Below, one piece after another: positions 42,727-52,111 of a stretch of 59,712 nucleotides of DNA. The notes under the pieces are model-generated. The model was not told where the DNA came from. It saw nothing but the letters and a program-made list of their open reading frames with translations, and ran no database searches. Origin of the DNA: UBA7374 sp965660635 (GTDB lineage Bacteria > Verrucomicrobiota > Verrucomicrobiia > Opitutales > Coraliomargaritaceae). Numbering within the stretch: position 1 is the stretch's first letter; every line of letters starts with the position of its first letter. The position numbers and the translations under genes were made by a program. Location of the stretch: contig CBFIAS010000005.1 in the NCBI GenBank assembly GCA_965660635.1, positions 1 to 59,712 of the forward strand, read 5' to 3'.

Positions 42727-43616
42727 TGCCCTTGCTGGACTGCCAGCGGATGGATGTTTTTCCGGGCGGCTCTCGATTCCCGGTCTTTCTTGTCTGGCTG
42801 CTGCTCCCCTTGCTGGCTTGCGGCGAGATGCCGCGGCACAAGGACAGCCGCTACGAGGCGATCGATGCGGCGGAAGGCGCCCGTCGTTTGCAGGCCTTCC
42901 GCAACCAGCGGCTGGAGGGCGACTATTGCTTTCGCTTTGAGTTGGAGCATTTGCCGCGTCGCGGCGCTACGGTGCGCTACCAGGGCACGATGTGGGGATC
43001 GTGGAACGGGCGCGGTCCGGTTACCCGTTTCGAATTGAACGGCGGGCCGGGTATTGGTGAAGGGATGACGCGTTCGTGGATCCTGCAGAACGGACCGGAG
43101 CCGATGGCCTGGTCGCGCGATGCCGATGGCGGGCCGTTTGTTCCGCTTGAGGGCGATGCCCTTTTTACGCCGTTGTTGCCGGGAGTGGTCCATGCTCCAT
43201 TTGATTTTCTCATGCCGTTTCTCTATTGGAGCGACTACCGCTATGAGGGAGCCGATCGCATACGCAGCCGGATTGCCCGCAATTTCCTGATGTATCCTCC
43301 CGCCGGTTCAGTTGTGCCGGAGTGGTTGGATTCCGTACGCATCGGAATTGATGACGCCTACAATGCGTTGCTCAACATCGAGGTGCTAGAGGCTTCCGGA
43401 CGCACACGCTCTTCCTTCACGGTGGAGAGTTTCAAGCAGGTGCAGGGGCAGTGGATCGTCAAGCGCATCGTCATGAAGGACTGGCGCAGCCGGGATCGCA
43501 CGAGGTTTAAAGTTTTGTCGGCAAGCCTCGGCCTTGCCTTGCCCGATGCAGTCTTCTCTCCGGTTGATGCAATGGAGACGCCTTCTCTCTCCGAGGCGAT
43601 GTTCGAGGACTTATGA
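42726..43616 (+). CDS. LolA/outer-membrane lipoprotein-sorting-like lipoprotein
   Basis: A 296-residue protein. After an N-terminal hydrophobic segment it has a lipobox-like LLPLLAC-G, so it is probably lipid-anchored. The mature part (about 45-280) follows the LolA-like beta-fold pattern of outer-membrane lipoprotein-sorting family proteins: YCFRFELEHLPRRGATVRYQ, PVTRFELNGG, LFTPLLPGVVHAPFDFLMPF, FKQVQGQWIVKRIVMKDW. The ATG at 42726 overlaps the secG stop; GTG 42723 and ATG 42753 are alternatives. Coupling to secG fits an envelope role. Confidence 0.75.
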   Translation: MPLLDCQRMDVFPGGSRFPVFLVWLLLPLLACGEMPRHKDSRYEAIDAAEGARRLQAFRNQRLEGDYCFRFELEHLPRRGATVRYQGTMWGSWNGRGPVTRFELNGGPGIGEGMTRSWILQNGPEPMAWSRDADGGPFVPLEGDALFTPLLPGVVHAPFDFLMPFLYWSDYRYEGADRIRSRIARNFLMYPPAGSVVPEWLDSVRIGIDDAYNALLNIEVLEASGRTRSSFTVESFKQVQGQWIVKRIVMKDWRSRDRTRFKVLSASLGLALPDAVFSPVDAMETPSLSEAMFEDL

Positions 43617-43685
43617 AGATCTTTCCCTTTGGATTAATTTTATATCAATCACAATTTATCTGTTGACTCAGGTAACACGTTTGGC

Positions 43686-43702
43686 ATGACAAATCTTGTC
43701 AT
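43686..43702 (+). promoter_or_regulatory. Palindrome before the RHH/H1-tail gene
   Basis: ATGACAA-ATC-TTGTCAT, 7-bp perfect arms around ATC, located 13 nt before the start at 43716. It differs from the site at 17361-17377 only by paired changes (G to A in the left arm, C to T in the right arm), and both have ttgact upstream (here 43664-43669). This suggests one DNA-binding protein, or related ones, acting on both genes. Confidence 0.55.
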
Positions 43703-43715
43703 TGCATTGTCTCTT

Positions 43716-44411
43716 ATGAGCAGTGATTCAACAAGCCCTCTGACTTTCGATCTGCAGCAGGATCTCTACGAAAAACTTGTAGAGGTACAAAACCGAGTCG
43801 GCGCAAATACCCTCAGCGAAGTTATCCGCTATGCCGTATCCCTGTTGGAAGAACGCAACTTGAAGCCCTCTCCGAAGACAAGTCGCCAAGTATCCGTGCG
43901 AGTGTCGCAGGAACTACGCATCCGCCTGGAGCGGCTAAGCCGCCGGAACAAGTCAAGCCTTGGTGAAATCCTGCGCGTCGCGCTCGATGCCTTGCCTGAC
44001 GGATTGTCTGCTTTTCACCCTGAAACTACAACCACGACAACTATGCCAAAAAAAGTAACCAAGAAAAAGGCAGTTAAAAAAGCTGCTCGCAAAGCACCAG
44101 CCAAGAAGGCTGTTAAGAAAAAGGCACCAGCCAAGAAGGCGGTGAAGAAGAAGGCCGTCAAGAAGGCCGTGAAGAAGAAAGCACCAGCCAAGAAGGCGGT
44201 TAAGAAGAAGGCGGTCAAGAAAGCCGTGAAGAAGAAGGCCGTGAAGAAAAAGGCGGCCAAGAAGGCGGTGAAGAAGAAGGCACCGACCAAGAAGGCGGTA
44301 AAGAAGAAGGCGGCGAAGAAAGCCGTGAAGAAAGCCGTGAAGAAAAAAGCACCGGCCAAGAAGGCGGTGAAAAAGAAGGCAGCGAAGAAGAAGACTGCTA
44401 GAAAAAAGTAG
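43716..44411 (+). CDS. Ribbon-helix-helix-like protein fused to a histone-H1-like tail
   Basis: A 231-residue protein. Residues about 7-50 (LTFDLQQDLYEKLVEVQNRV, TLSEVIRYAVSLLEER) and 55-95 (RQVSVRVSQELRIRLERLSR, SSLGEILRVALDAL) each look like a ribbon-helix-helix unit. From residue 110 (Met at 44043) the protein is almost only Lys/Ala/Val/Pro repeats (KKAPAKKAVKKK units), as in bacterial H1-like nucleoid proteins. It probably binds DNA. The Met at 44043 could also start a separate 122-residue H1-like protein. Start 43716 is preferred to 43686, whose codons are the palindrome. A strong terminator follows. Confidence 0.82.
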   Translation: MSSDSTSPLTFDLQQDLYEKLVEVQNRVGANTLSEVIRYAVSLLEERNLKPSPKTSRQVSVRVSQELRIRLERLSRRNKSSLGEILRVALDALPDGLSAFHPETTTTTTMPKKVTKKKAVKKAARKAPAKKAVKKKAPAKKAVKKKAVKKAVKKKAPAKKAVKKKAVKKAVKKKAVKKKAAKKAVKKKAPTKKAVKKKAAKKAVKKAVKKKAPAKKAVKKKAAKKKTARKK

Positions 44412-44426
44412 TAGCGCCAGTTTGAC

Positions 44427-44464
44427 GCCTTGCCTGGGGGCAACCTCAGGCAAGGCTTGCTTTT
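44427..44464 (+). terminator. Rho-independent terminator of the RHH/H1-tail gene
   Basis: Stem GCCTTGCCTG (44427-44436) and CAGGCAAGGC (44447-44456) with a 10-nt loop, followed by ttgctttt. It lies 16 nt after the stop codon. Confidence 0.88.
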
Positions 44465-44540
44465 GACGGGGCGGATGCTTTGATCCTGCGCTCGATCGGC
44501 CATGCGTCCTGTTTCGCAGCCGTCGAGCGTTTTTTTATTT

Positions 44541-45731
44541 ATGACAGACCAGACCAAACTTTCCACTTGGGCGGAAAACATCGCGCCATCGCCAACGCTG
44601 GCGGTGGATGCCAAGGCCAAGGCATTGAAGGCGGCAGGCGAGGACGTTTGCGGGTTCGGCGCGGGCGAGCCCGATTTCGACACCCCGGCATTCATCAAGG
44701 AGGCTTGCATCCACGCCCTGGAAGCGGGGCGGACGAAGTACGCGCCTGCAGCGGGGATACCGGACTTGCGCGCCGCGCTTGCTGAAAAATACCGCGATGA
44801 AAACGGGATTGCCGGAGTCGAGCCATCGCAGGTGGTGGTCAGTCCCGGTGGCAAGTTTTCCTGCTATCTGGCCATGCTGGCAGTAGTCAGCCCGGGAGAC
44901 GAGGTGCTGATCCCCGCACCCTACTGGGTCAGCTATCCTGAAATGGTCAAGCTGGCCGGCGGGCATCCCCGCGTGCTCTTCGCCGGGCAGGACAATGGTT
45001 TCAAGATCACTCCGGAGCAACTGCGTGCGTCCATCACGCCGAAGACACGCCTGCTCATCCTCAATAGTCCTTCCAACCCGACCGGGGCTGTCTATACCGA
45101 GGCCGAGTTGCGCGCGCTCGTCGATGTTGCCCTGGAAGCAGGGATTTACCTGATGTCGGATGAGATTTACGAGTACTTGCTCTATGATGGCGTGCGCCAC
45201 GTCAGTCCGGCTTCCTTTTCGCCCGAGGCCGCCGCCGCCACCATCACGGTGTCTGGATTCAGCAAGACTTACTCCATGACTGGCTGGCGCCTGGGCACCC
45301 TGGTCGCTTCGCCGGAGATCGCCAAGGCCGTGTCCGGCATCCAGAGCCAAACCAGTTCAAACGCCACCACCTTCGCGCAGTACGGCGCCCTTGCCGCGAT
45401 GCGGGAACGGGAGCAGTCCATGGCCGCTGTGCGGGAGATGCTCGAGGTGTTTGACCGCCGCAGGCTGCGCCTGCTCTCCGGGCTTCAGGCAATTGACGGC
45501 ATCCGCTGTGAGCGGGCCGAGGGTGCCTTCTACCTCTTCCCTAACATCGAGTCGCTCGGCCTTGGCGCGTCCGAATTCGCCACTCGCTTGCTGGAGGAAG
45601 AGAAGGTCGCGGTGGTGCCGGGAGAAGGCTTCGGAGCGCCCGGCTACATGCGTTTGAGCTACGCGGTCTCCGACGAAGTCATCGAAAAGGGCCTCCAGCG
45701 CCTGGAGCGTTTTTGCGGCCGGCTGGCTTGA
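44541..45731 (+). CDS. Class I/II aminotransferase, aspartate aminotransferase type
   Basis: A 396-residue PLP enzyme of the aspartate/prephenate aminotransferase subgroup. VCGFGAGEPDFDTPAFIKEA is the N-terminal substrate region; GRTKYAPAAGIPDLRAALAE, LILNSPSNPTGAVYTEAEL and MSDEIYEYLLYDG follow. SGFSKTYSMTGWRLG carries the PLP-binding Lys, and YMRLSYAVSDEVIEKGLQRL closes the protein. It exchanges amino groups between aspartate and 2-oxoglutarate. The start at 44541 (MTDQTKLSTW) is used; upstream in-frame codons are not family-like. It precedes icd by 36 nt, and both use 2-oxoglutarate, so co-expression is reasonable. Confidence 0.93.
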   Translation: MTDQTKLSTWAENIAPSPTLAVDAKAKALKAAGEDVCGFGAGEPDFDTPAFIKEACIHALEAGRTKYAPAAGIPDLRAALAEKYRDENGIAGVEPSQVVVSPGGKFSCYLAMLAVVSPGDEVLIPAPYWVSYPEMVKLAGGHPRVLFAGQDNGFKITPEQLRASITPKTRLLILNSPSNPTGAVYTEAELRALVDVALEAGIYLMSDEIYEYLLYDGVRHVSPASFSPEAAAATITVSGFSKTYSMTGWRLGTLVASPEIAKAVSGIQSQTSSNATTFAQYGALAAMREREQSMAAVREMLEVFDRRRLRLLSGLQAIDGIRCERAEGAFYLFPNIESLGLGASEFATRLLEEEKVAVVPGEGFGAPGYMRLSYAVSDEVIEKGLQRLERFCGRLA

Positions 45732-45767
45732 CCACTACTTTCCACATAAGAACCAACTACCGATCCG

Positions 45768-47993
45768 ATGAGCGAACAGGAGAAGATCCTCTACACTATC
45801 ACCGACGAGGCGCCGGCGCTGGCGACGCACTCGCTGCTGCCGGTCATACAGGCCTACACCGCCGCCGCGGGAGTTTCCGTTGAGACGCGCGACATCTCCC
45901 TTTCCGGCCGCATCCTGGCCAACTTCCCCGACTGTCTGGAGGAAGGGCAACGCATCCCGGACGCCCTGACTGAACTGGGCGAGCTGGCCAAGACCCCGGA
46001 GGCGAACATCATCAAGCTGCCCAATATTTCGGCTTCGATCCCCCAGATGAAGGCGGCAATCGCCGAACTGCAGTCGCAGGGCTACGCGCTGCCGGACTAT
46101 CCCGAAGAGCCAGCCAGCGAGGCGGAGCGTGCGGTCAAGTCGCGCTACGACAAGATCAAGGGCAGCGCGGTCAACCCGGTTTTGCGGGAGGGCAACTCCG
46201 ACCGCCGCGCCGCTGCTGCCGTCAAGCAGTACGCCCGCAAGCACCCCCATCGCATGGGCGCATGGTCGCCCGATTCGAAGTCAGCGGTCTCCAGCATGTC
46301 TTCGGATGATTTCTTCGCCAATGAGCAATCCGTCACCCTGCCGGAAGCCACCACCGCGCGGATCGAGCTGACCGGCCCCGACGGTTCGGCCACCGTGCTG
46401 AAGGACGGCCTCGCGCTCCAGGTCGGCGAGATTCTCGACGCTACTTTCATGAGTGTGCGCGCCCTTCGGGCTTTCCTTAAGTCACAGATCGACGCCTGCC
46501 GGGGCAACGGCACGCTCTTCTCCCTGCACATGAAGGCCACCATGATGAAGGTTTCCGATCCCGTCATCTTCGGCCACTGCGTGTCGGTCTTCTACCAGGA
46601 TGTCTTTGAAAAGCACGCCGACAAGATTGCCGGGCTCGGCGTGGATGTGAACAACGGCATCGGCGACTTGCACAGCAAACTGGATCAGCTCTCCGCGGAG
46701 GATCGCGCCGCTGTCGAGGCCGGCATCGCGGAGGTCTACGCATCCGGCCCGGACATTGCCATGGTTGATTCGGACAAGGGCATCACCAACTTGCACGTGC
46801 CAAGCGACGTGATCATCGACGCCTCCATGCCAGCGGCCATCCGCTCGTCCGGACAGATGTGGAACAAGGACGGCGCCCAGCAAGATACGAATTTTGTGAT
46901 TCCGGATCGTTCGTACTCTGGTGTCTACGCCGCGACTGTTGATTTCTGCAAGGAGCACGGCGCATTTGATCCCGCCACCATGGGGACAGTGCCCAATGTC
47001 GGGCTGATGGCACAAAAGGCCGAGGAATACGGCTCGCACGACAAGACCTTTGAAATACCAGAGCCGGGTGTCATCCGGGTCATTGCCGCCGATGGCACTG
47101 TCTTGACTGAGCATTCGGTCGAGGCGGGCGACGTCTGGCGGGCCTGCCAGGTAAAGGACGCGCCGGTGCGCGATTGGGTGAAGCTCGCGGTTTCCCGTGC
47201 CCGTGCTACCGGGGCCCCTGCCGTATTCTGGCTGAACAAGGAGCGCGCCCACGACGCGCAATTGATTGAGAAAGTGGAAGCCTACCTGAAGGACCACGAC
47301 ACGGAGGGTCTCGACTTGCGCATTCTTTCGCCGGTCGAAGCGACTCAGCTAACCTTGCAACGCGCGCGCGCTGGAGAGGACACGATCTCTGTGACCGGCA
47401 ATGTGCTGCGGGACTACCTGACCGATCTTTTCCCCATCCTTGAATTGGGCACCAGCGCGAAGATGCTTTCCATCGTGCCGCTGATGAACGGCGGCGGCCT
47501 CTTTGAGACGGGTGCGGGCGGTTCTGCTCCCAAGCACGTGCAACAATTCGCCAAGGAGAACCACCTGCGTTGGGATTCGCTCGGGGAGTTCCTTGCCCTC
47601 GGCGTTTCCCTGGAGCATCTGGCATCTGTCTTCGACAACGGGAAGGCACGTGTCCTAGCCAATACCCTCGACGCAGCCAACGCGCGGTTCCTCGAAGAGA
47701 ACAAGTCGCCTTCGCGCAAGTGCGGCGAACTGGACAACCGGGGCAGCCACTTCTATCTCGCTCTTTACTGGGCGCAGGCGCTTGCCGCGCAGGAGGAGGA
47801 TGCGGACCTGCAGGCCCGCTTCGCTCCGCTGGCGGAGACGCTTTCGGCCAATGAGGCTAGGATCGTCGACGAACTCAATCAGGCGCAGGGCCCGTCGGTG
47901 GACACCGGCGGCTACTACCGGCCGGATCCGGCGAAAGTGGATGCGGCGATGCGCCCGAGCGGGACGTTCAACGCGGCTCTTGCGGCGTTGTAG
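45768..47993 (+). CDS. icd: NADP-dependent isocitrate dehydrogenase, monomeric type
   Basis: A 741-residue monomeric IDH (IDH-II), converting isocitrate to 2-oxoglutarate with NADPH. Length and sequence fit the family: ILYTITDEAPALATHSLLPV at the N terminus, NIIKLPNISASIPQ, NPVLREGNSDRRAAAAVKQY (substrate-binding Ser and Arg), GNGTLFSLHMKATMMKVSDP, VDVNNGIGDL, NLHVPSDVIIDASMPAAIR and DLFPILELGTSAKMLSIVPL. It is unrelated in sequence to the common dimeric Icd. It follows the aminotransferase by 36 nt and likely shares its transcript. Confidence 0.97.
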   Translation: MSEQEKILYTITDEAPALATHSLLPVIQAYTAAAGVSVETRDISLSGRILANFPDCLEEGQRIPDALTELGELAKTPEANIIKLPNISASIPQMKAAIAELQSQGYALPDYPEEPASEAERAVKSRYDKIKGSAVNPVLREGNSDRRAAAAVKQYARKHPHRMGAWSPDSKSAVSSMSSDDFFANEQSVTLPEATTARIELTGPDGSATVLKDGLALQVGEILDATFMSVRALRAFLKSQIDACRGNGTLFSLHMKATMMKVSDPVIFGHCVSVFYQDVFEKHADKIAGLGVDVNNGIGDLHSKLDQLSAEDRAAVEAGIAEVYASGPDIAMVDSDKGITNLHVPSDVIIDASMPAAIRSSGQMWNKDGAQQDTNFVIPDRSYSGVYAATVDFCKEHGAFDPATMGTVPNVGLMAQKAEEYGSHDKTFEIPEPGVIRVIAADGTVLTEHSVEAGDVWRACQVKDAPVRDWVKLAVSRARATGAPAVFWLNKERAHDAQLIEKVEAYLKDHDTEGLDLRILSPVEATQLTLQRARAGEDTISVTGNVLRDYLTDLFPILELGTSAKMLSIVPLMNGGGLFETGAGGSAPKHVQQFAKENHLRWDSLGEFLALGVSLEHLASVFDNGKARVLANTLDAANARFLEENKSPSRKCGELDNRGSHFYLALYWAQALAAQEEDADLQARFAPLAETLSANEARIVDELNQAQGPSVDTGGYYRPDPAKVDAAMRPSGTFNAALAAL

Positions 47994-48019
47994 TCCGGTC
48001 CCGGTTGGTATTATACCAA

Positions 48020-48437
48020 TTTGCTAAAGCTGTGGCCTGATTGAAGGGACGGTTGCCCCCGGTCTTGCGGGGTACTTGCGCGACGTTATTTTTATTTCAC
48101 ACGGAGCACGGGAGGAACGTCGAACGTCGAACATCGAACATCGAAAAATAGAATCTCACGCAGAGACGCTAAGGGATATACTATAAAATGATTCGTGGGC
48201 AGGTCCTATGATCTGTGCTTATCTAAGTGAATCTGTGGATTCTCACCCGGAGCACGAGCAGGACGTGTTTTTATCTCACACGGGGCTCATCTACTGCACC
48301 AGTCAGTCCCTTTTTCGATTACGTATAAGTCGAGATCAGCGAATCGGAAATCGTCATCGTAATCGTTATCGTTATCGAAATCGATTTGGATTACGATTTG
48401 GATTGCGATTTGGATTACGATTTGGATTACGGTTTGT
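48020..48437. repeat. Composite intergenic repeat between icd and an unknown gene
   Basis: A convergent gap. It starts with a module 'gcctgattgaagggacgg' plus 'gcggggtacttgcgcgacg' (about 48032-48085) that recurs at about 56007-56063. Then follow gaacgtcgaacatcgaa runs, acgctaagggatatactata (about 48166), cacgagcaggacgtg (about 48253), accagtcagtccctttttcg (about 48298-48317), and atcgttatcg/ttggattacgatt runs to 48435. The plain 48005-48019 piece is a small palindrome (TTGGTA-TTA-TACCAA). Confidence 0.85.
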
Positions 48438-48468
48438 CTCCACGAGACAAAGCTTTTCCGGTTCGGTG

Positions 48469-48921
48469 TTACTCGGCGGGGCTTTCGGTCGGCAGGCGGT
48501 TGGGCACGGCAACGGCAAGCACGGGGGTCTTGGTTTTTACCCAGACGTTCTGCTCCTTCAATAGCTTGGCTGAGACGACTTCGCAAGCTTCGCCGAGGGA
48601 TTGTACCGGGATCCGCCGTCCCTTCGGAGTGGCGTTGTACTCGTAGGCGGCACTGATCACCTTGAGCGGTGCTTCGGACACGCTTTCCTCTTCGGGGATT
48701 TGCAGCACCCAGCCGGTAATGTCACGCTCGGCCAGGGTGCCGTCGGCATCGGCTAGAAGGACAACGAACTGTTTTTTCACCGGGGGCGGACGGTTGGCCC
48801 GCTCTTCTTCCTGGATCTGGATTTCCTGTTTCAGGTCCTCCATGATCGCGTTGACTTTCTGGATGTCGAACTCGTTGCGCTGGAGGATCTGTTTGATCGT
48901 ATCAATATCGATTTTTGCCAT
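48469..48921 (-). CDS. Unrecognised 150-residue protein
   Basis: A soluble-looking protein with an amphipathic helical N terminus (IDIDTIKQILQRNEFDIQKV, about 4-24), an acidic coiled-coil-like stretch (about 28-42), then a mixed alpha/beta part: QFVVLLADADGTLAERDITG, WVLQIPEEES and YEYNATPKGRRIPVQSLGEA. Its coding character is good and the gene looks intact, but I know no family for it. It lies 54 nt downstream of the M16 protease on the same strand and may share its transcript. Confidence 0.65.
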   Translation of the reverse strand: MAKIDIDTIKQILQRNEFDIQKVNAIMEDLKQEIQIQEEERANRPPPVKKQFVVLLADADGTLAERDITGWVLQIPEEESVSEAPLKVISAAYEYNATPKGRRIPVQSLGEACEVVSAKLLKEQNVWVKTKTPVLAVAVPNRLPTESPAE

Positions 48922-48975
48922 GGGCTGATCCTTCGTCCTGGCAAGTCCGGGGCAAGCCGGAAGTGCGCACGTCCG

Positions 48976-51900
48976 TCATCTGGAGGGATAAAGGCGCTCG
49001 GCTTGCTCCAGTTGGGGGCGGAGTTCGTCGATCGACTTGATGAAGCGGTAGCCTTCGCTCTCGCCCCAGTCCCAGGTCTTTCCCGTTACGAAGTGGACAA
49101 CCGGCAATTCCACGCCGGGATCTGGTATCTGCACGGAGTCGGATATGGTGCTGATGGTCGCGGCGGCTTCGGTGGCTGTTTGCTCGAGTCGTGAAATGAC
49201 CGCGAGTTGATTCTCAGCGCGGTGCACTTCGAGGATGCGGATGCGCCAACCGGCATCGGGGGCGTCGAGTCGTACGCTGATCTTTCGGGCAGGACCGGCC
49301 ACGGGGGCGGCTGGCAGTGCTGCCTGGCGCGCGGAGAAATCGCCGCTGAGCGCGGTGACCAGGCGTTCGGGGTCGAGGTGCGCGCGGATGGCGGAGTTTA
49401 CCTGTTCCGCTTTGATCCCCCGGAGGAGGGCGGTGTAGCGGTCGATGTAGTCGGCGGGAAGACCGCGCTGAAGGAAGCTGTGCATTTGCCCGGCGACGCT
49501 GCCGGTGGTGGAGAGGCGCACGAGATAGGAGCCGGCCAGAGTGGTGCAGGCCGCACGTACTTCTTCCTCATTCACGCCGTTCTCATGCCACTTGAGCAGG
49601 ACTTCGCGGGCTGCTTTGAGGCCTTCTTCGAGCAGGGCCGGGCCGAAGCTGGCGGAGAGTGTCCAGTTGCCCGGGGTGAGAAGATCGCCGGAGTGGCGGG
49701 TGCGGATATCGTAGGTCAGCCCCTGGTTCTGGCGCACTTCCTCCATCAGGCGGGAATGGAAGCTGCCGCCGAGGATGTAGTTACCGACCATGAAGGGGAG
49801 GTATTCAGGGTCGGTTCGGCGGAGACCGGTGGCATATGCCTGGCGCACCGAGACGCTGGCCTTGTCGGCCAGCGGAACCTCTTGGACTCGGGGGCTGGCC
49901 GGATTCGGCTCGATGATTTCCCCGGGGTACGGGATGCCTCCGCTCCAGTTGGCAAAGGCGTTTTCCACTGCGGCGGTCAACTGCTCGAAGCGGATGTCTC
50001 CGGCAAAGACGAGGAGCATGGAGCTTGGGCCATAGTGCCGGGAGTGAAATGCCTGGAGGTCCTCTACGGTGATTTTCTCGACGGACTCGATGAGGGACTG
50101 GAGGCTGGGCCGGTGGTTGGGGTGTCCTTCGGGGTAAAGCATGCGGCTGATTTGCGCGTCGGCCAGATAGTCGGTGCTTTCCATGGCCTGGAGGAGTCCG
50201 GCCTTGGCGCGTTGCTTGCGGGCGTCCAGCGTCTCGGGAGCGAAGGCCGGTTCGCGGAGCTGCTCGGCGAGCAGGCTGAGGACGACTCCGGCATTCTGGC
50301 GGAGGAATTTCCCGGAGAAGTTGAGAGCGTGCGTGTCGGTGTCGAAACGGATGGAGGCGCCAATGCTCTCGAGTTGCTCGGCGATGGCGAAGCGGTCATT
50401 GCGGGCGGTTCCCTGGTCGAGCATGGCAGCTGTCATTTCGGCCAGGGAGGGGGCATCGGCTGGGCTGAGGGAGGTGCCTGCGGCGAAGCTGCCGACAAAT
50501 GAGACAACGCCCTCGATGGGCATTTTGATGGCGACTACCTGTATGTCGCCGACGCGGGCGGTCTGCGTGCGCTCGGCGAAGCGGGTTCCGGCGGATGACT
50601 TGCCTGTTACTGCGGCTGCGGGGAGGCTGGCTGGTTTTGCTTCTTCCTCCCCGCCGGGGGGCTTGAGGTAGTTGGGGCCGTAGGGCTGGCCGCTTTGCCG
50701 GGCGGCTACAGCACCGTTTTCGGGGACAAACCAACCGGTGGTGCTGCGGCGCTGGACGAAGTACTTCGCAGCGACGCGCTGGATGTCAGCGGCGGTTACT
50801 GTCTCGATGGCCTTGGGCAGGTTGATGTAGCTGGTCCAGTCGCCCATGGCGATGGCCTCGTTGATCTGGCTGGCGATTTTGTAGGGGCCGTCGCGCCGGT
50901 AGATGGTGTCGGCGCGAATGACGGATTTGGCGCGGGCGAGTTCTTCCTCGCCGATGCCGTTCTCCACGACTTTGGCGATCTCCTCCAGCATGATGGCTTC
51001 AGCTTCCTCGTGGGTGGCCTGCGGAGTGAGGTAGGCGGCGAAGAAGAAGAGTCCGGGGTCGCGCAGTTGCGGGGCGAAGGTGAAGGTGGCGCCGGCCTTG
51101 CCCTTGTCTTCGAGGGCGCGGTAGAGGCGGCCGGTCTTGTCCGCGCCGATGAGTTGCTCCAGCAGGGTGAGGGCGGCCCAGTCCTTGTGGGCGCCCTCGG
51201 GCACCTTGTAGGCGATGGAGACGACGCCGACCTGCCCGGCGCGTTGAATGACGAGGCGGCGGGGGCCGAGTTGTCCGGGTTCGATGGTATCGACGACGGG
51301 CAAGGCCCGGGGAGAGTTGGGCAAGGGGCCGTAGTGTTTGAGGACGGCCTCCAGGGTGGCTTGCCGGTCGAATCCGCCGATTATGGAGAGGCAGGTGTTT
51401 TCCGGCCAGTAGTAGGTGTCGTAGAAGCGGCGTAGTTTTTCCGGCGAGGTGTTCTCGATGTCGGAGAGCCAGCCGATGGTGGGGTGTCCGTATGGGTGGG
51501 CGAGGAAGGCGGCGGCGTAGATCTCCTTGATCAGGGTGCGCACGGGGTTGTTCTCGCCCCGTTCGTACTCGTTGCGGACGACAGTCATCTCGGAGGCGAG
51601 GTCTTCCGGGGTGATGCGGAGGTTGCGCATGCGGTCGGCCTCGAGGCGGATGGCGAGGGGCACCTTGGCGGAGGGCAGGACGGCGTAGTAGTTGGTCCGG
51701 TCAAAGTAGGTGGTGGCGTTGGAGCGGGCGCCAATGCGCTCCATCTGGCTGGAGTAGTCGCCCCCGTTGTCCTGGTTGTTGGCCGGGGTGCCCTTGAACA
51801 TCATGTGCTCGAGGATGTGGGTGGCGCCGGTTGTGCCGGTGACCTCGTTGCGGGAGCCGACCTGGTAGGTGACCATGACGCTGGCCACAGGCAAGCCGTC

Positions 51901-52080
51901 GTTGGGGTAGAGGAGGATGCGGAGTCCATTGCCCTGGAGGCGGTATTCCTCGATGCCGTCGAGGGTCCGCAAGTGCTCGATGCCAGCGGGCGGGGCTTCA
52001 GGCAGCGGGGCGGTTTCTGCGCCGGGAAGAAGCGATGCGCCGAGGGCGCTGGCGAGGATAGTGAGGGAAAGTTTGTTCAT
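48976..52080 (-). CDS. M16-family (pitrilysin-like) zinc metallopeptidase, two-domain
   Basis: A 1034-residue exported protease (signal peptide about 1-21). The N-terminal M16 domain has the inverted zinc motif THILEHMMFKGT (H-x-x-E-H) and the following YFDRTNYYAVLPS region. A second M16 pair starts near residue 510 (VSFVGSFAAGTSLSPADAPS then LAEMTAAMLDQGT), where H-x-x-E-H is missing, as expected for the structural half. Such enzymes degrade peptides in the periplasm. The start is 52080 (MNKLSLTILA); the longer frame upstream is only antisense to the LysR gene's end. It follows that gene by 31 nt. Confidence 0.9.
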   Translation of the reverse strand: MNKLSLTILASALGASLLPGAETAPLPEAPPAGIEHLRTLDGIEEYRLQGNGLRILLYPNDGLPVASVMVTYQVGSRNEVTGTTGATHILEHMMFKGTPANNQDNGGDYSSQMERIGARSNATTYFDRTNYYAVLPSAKVPLAIRLEADRMRNLRITPEDLASEMTVVRNEYERGENNPVRTLIKEIYAAAFLAHPYGHPTIGWLSDIENTSPEKLRRFYDTYYWPENTCLSIIGGFDRQATLEAVLKHYGPLPNSPRALPVVDTIEPGQLGPRRLVIQRAGQVGVVSIAYKVPEGAHKDWAALTLLEQLIGADKTGRLYRALEDKGKAGATFTFAPQLRDPGLFFFAAYLTPQATHEEAEAIMLEEIAKVVENGIGEEELARAKSVIRADTIYRRDGPYKIASQINEAIAMGDWTSYINLPKAIETVTAADIQRVAAKYFVQRRSTTGWFVPENGAVAARQSGQPYGPNYLKPPGGEEEAKPASLPAAAVTGKSSAGTRFAERTQTARVGDIQVVAIKMPIEGVVSFVGSFAAGTSLSPADAPSLAEMTAAMLDQGTARNDRFAIAEQLESIGASIRFDTDTHALNFSGKFLRQNAGVVLSLLAEQLREPAFAPETLDARKQRAKAGLLQAMESTDYLADAQISRMLYPEGHPNHRPSLQSLIESVEKITVEDLQAFHSRHYGPSSMLLVFAGDIRFEQLTAAVENAFANWSGGIPYPGEIIEPNPASPRVQEVPLADKASVSVRQAYATGLRRTDPEYLPFMVGNYILGGSFHSRLMEEVRQNQGLTYDIRTRHSGDLLTPGNWTLSASFGPALLEEGLKAAREVLLKWHENGVNEEEVRAACTTLAGSYLVRLSTTGSVAGQMHSFLQRGLPADYIDRYTALLRGIKAEQVNSAIRAHLDPERLVTALSGDFSARQAALPAAPVAGPARKISVRLDAPDAGWRIRILEVHRAENQLAVISRLEQTATEAAATISTISDSVQIPDPGVELPVVHFVTGKTWDWGESEGYRFIKSIDELRPQLEQAERLYPSR

Positions 52081-52111
52081 GTGCTCGAGGTGCAGCGCAA
52101 ATGCCGTGTGC

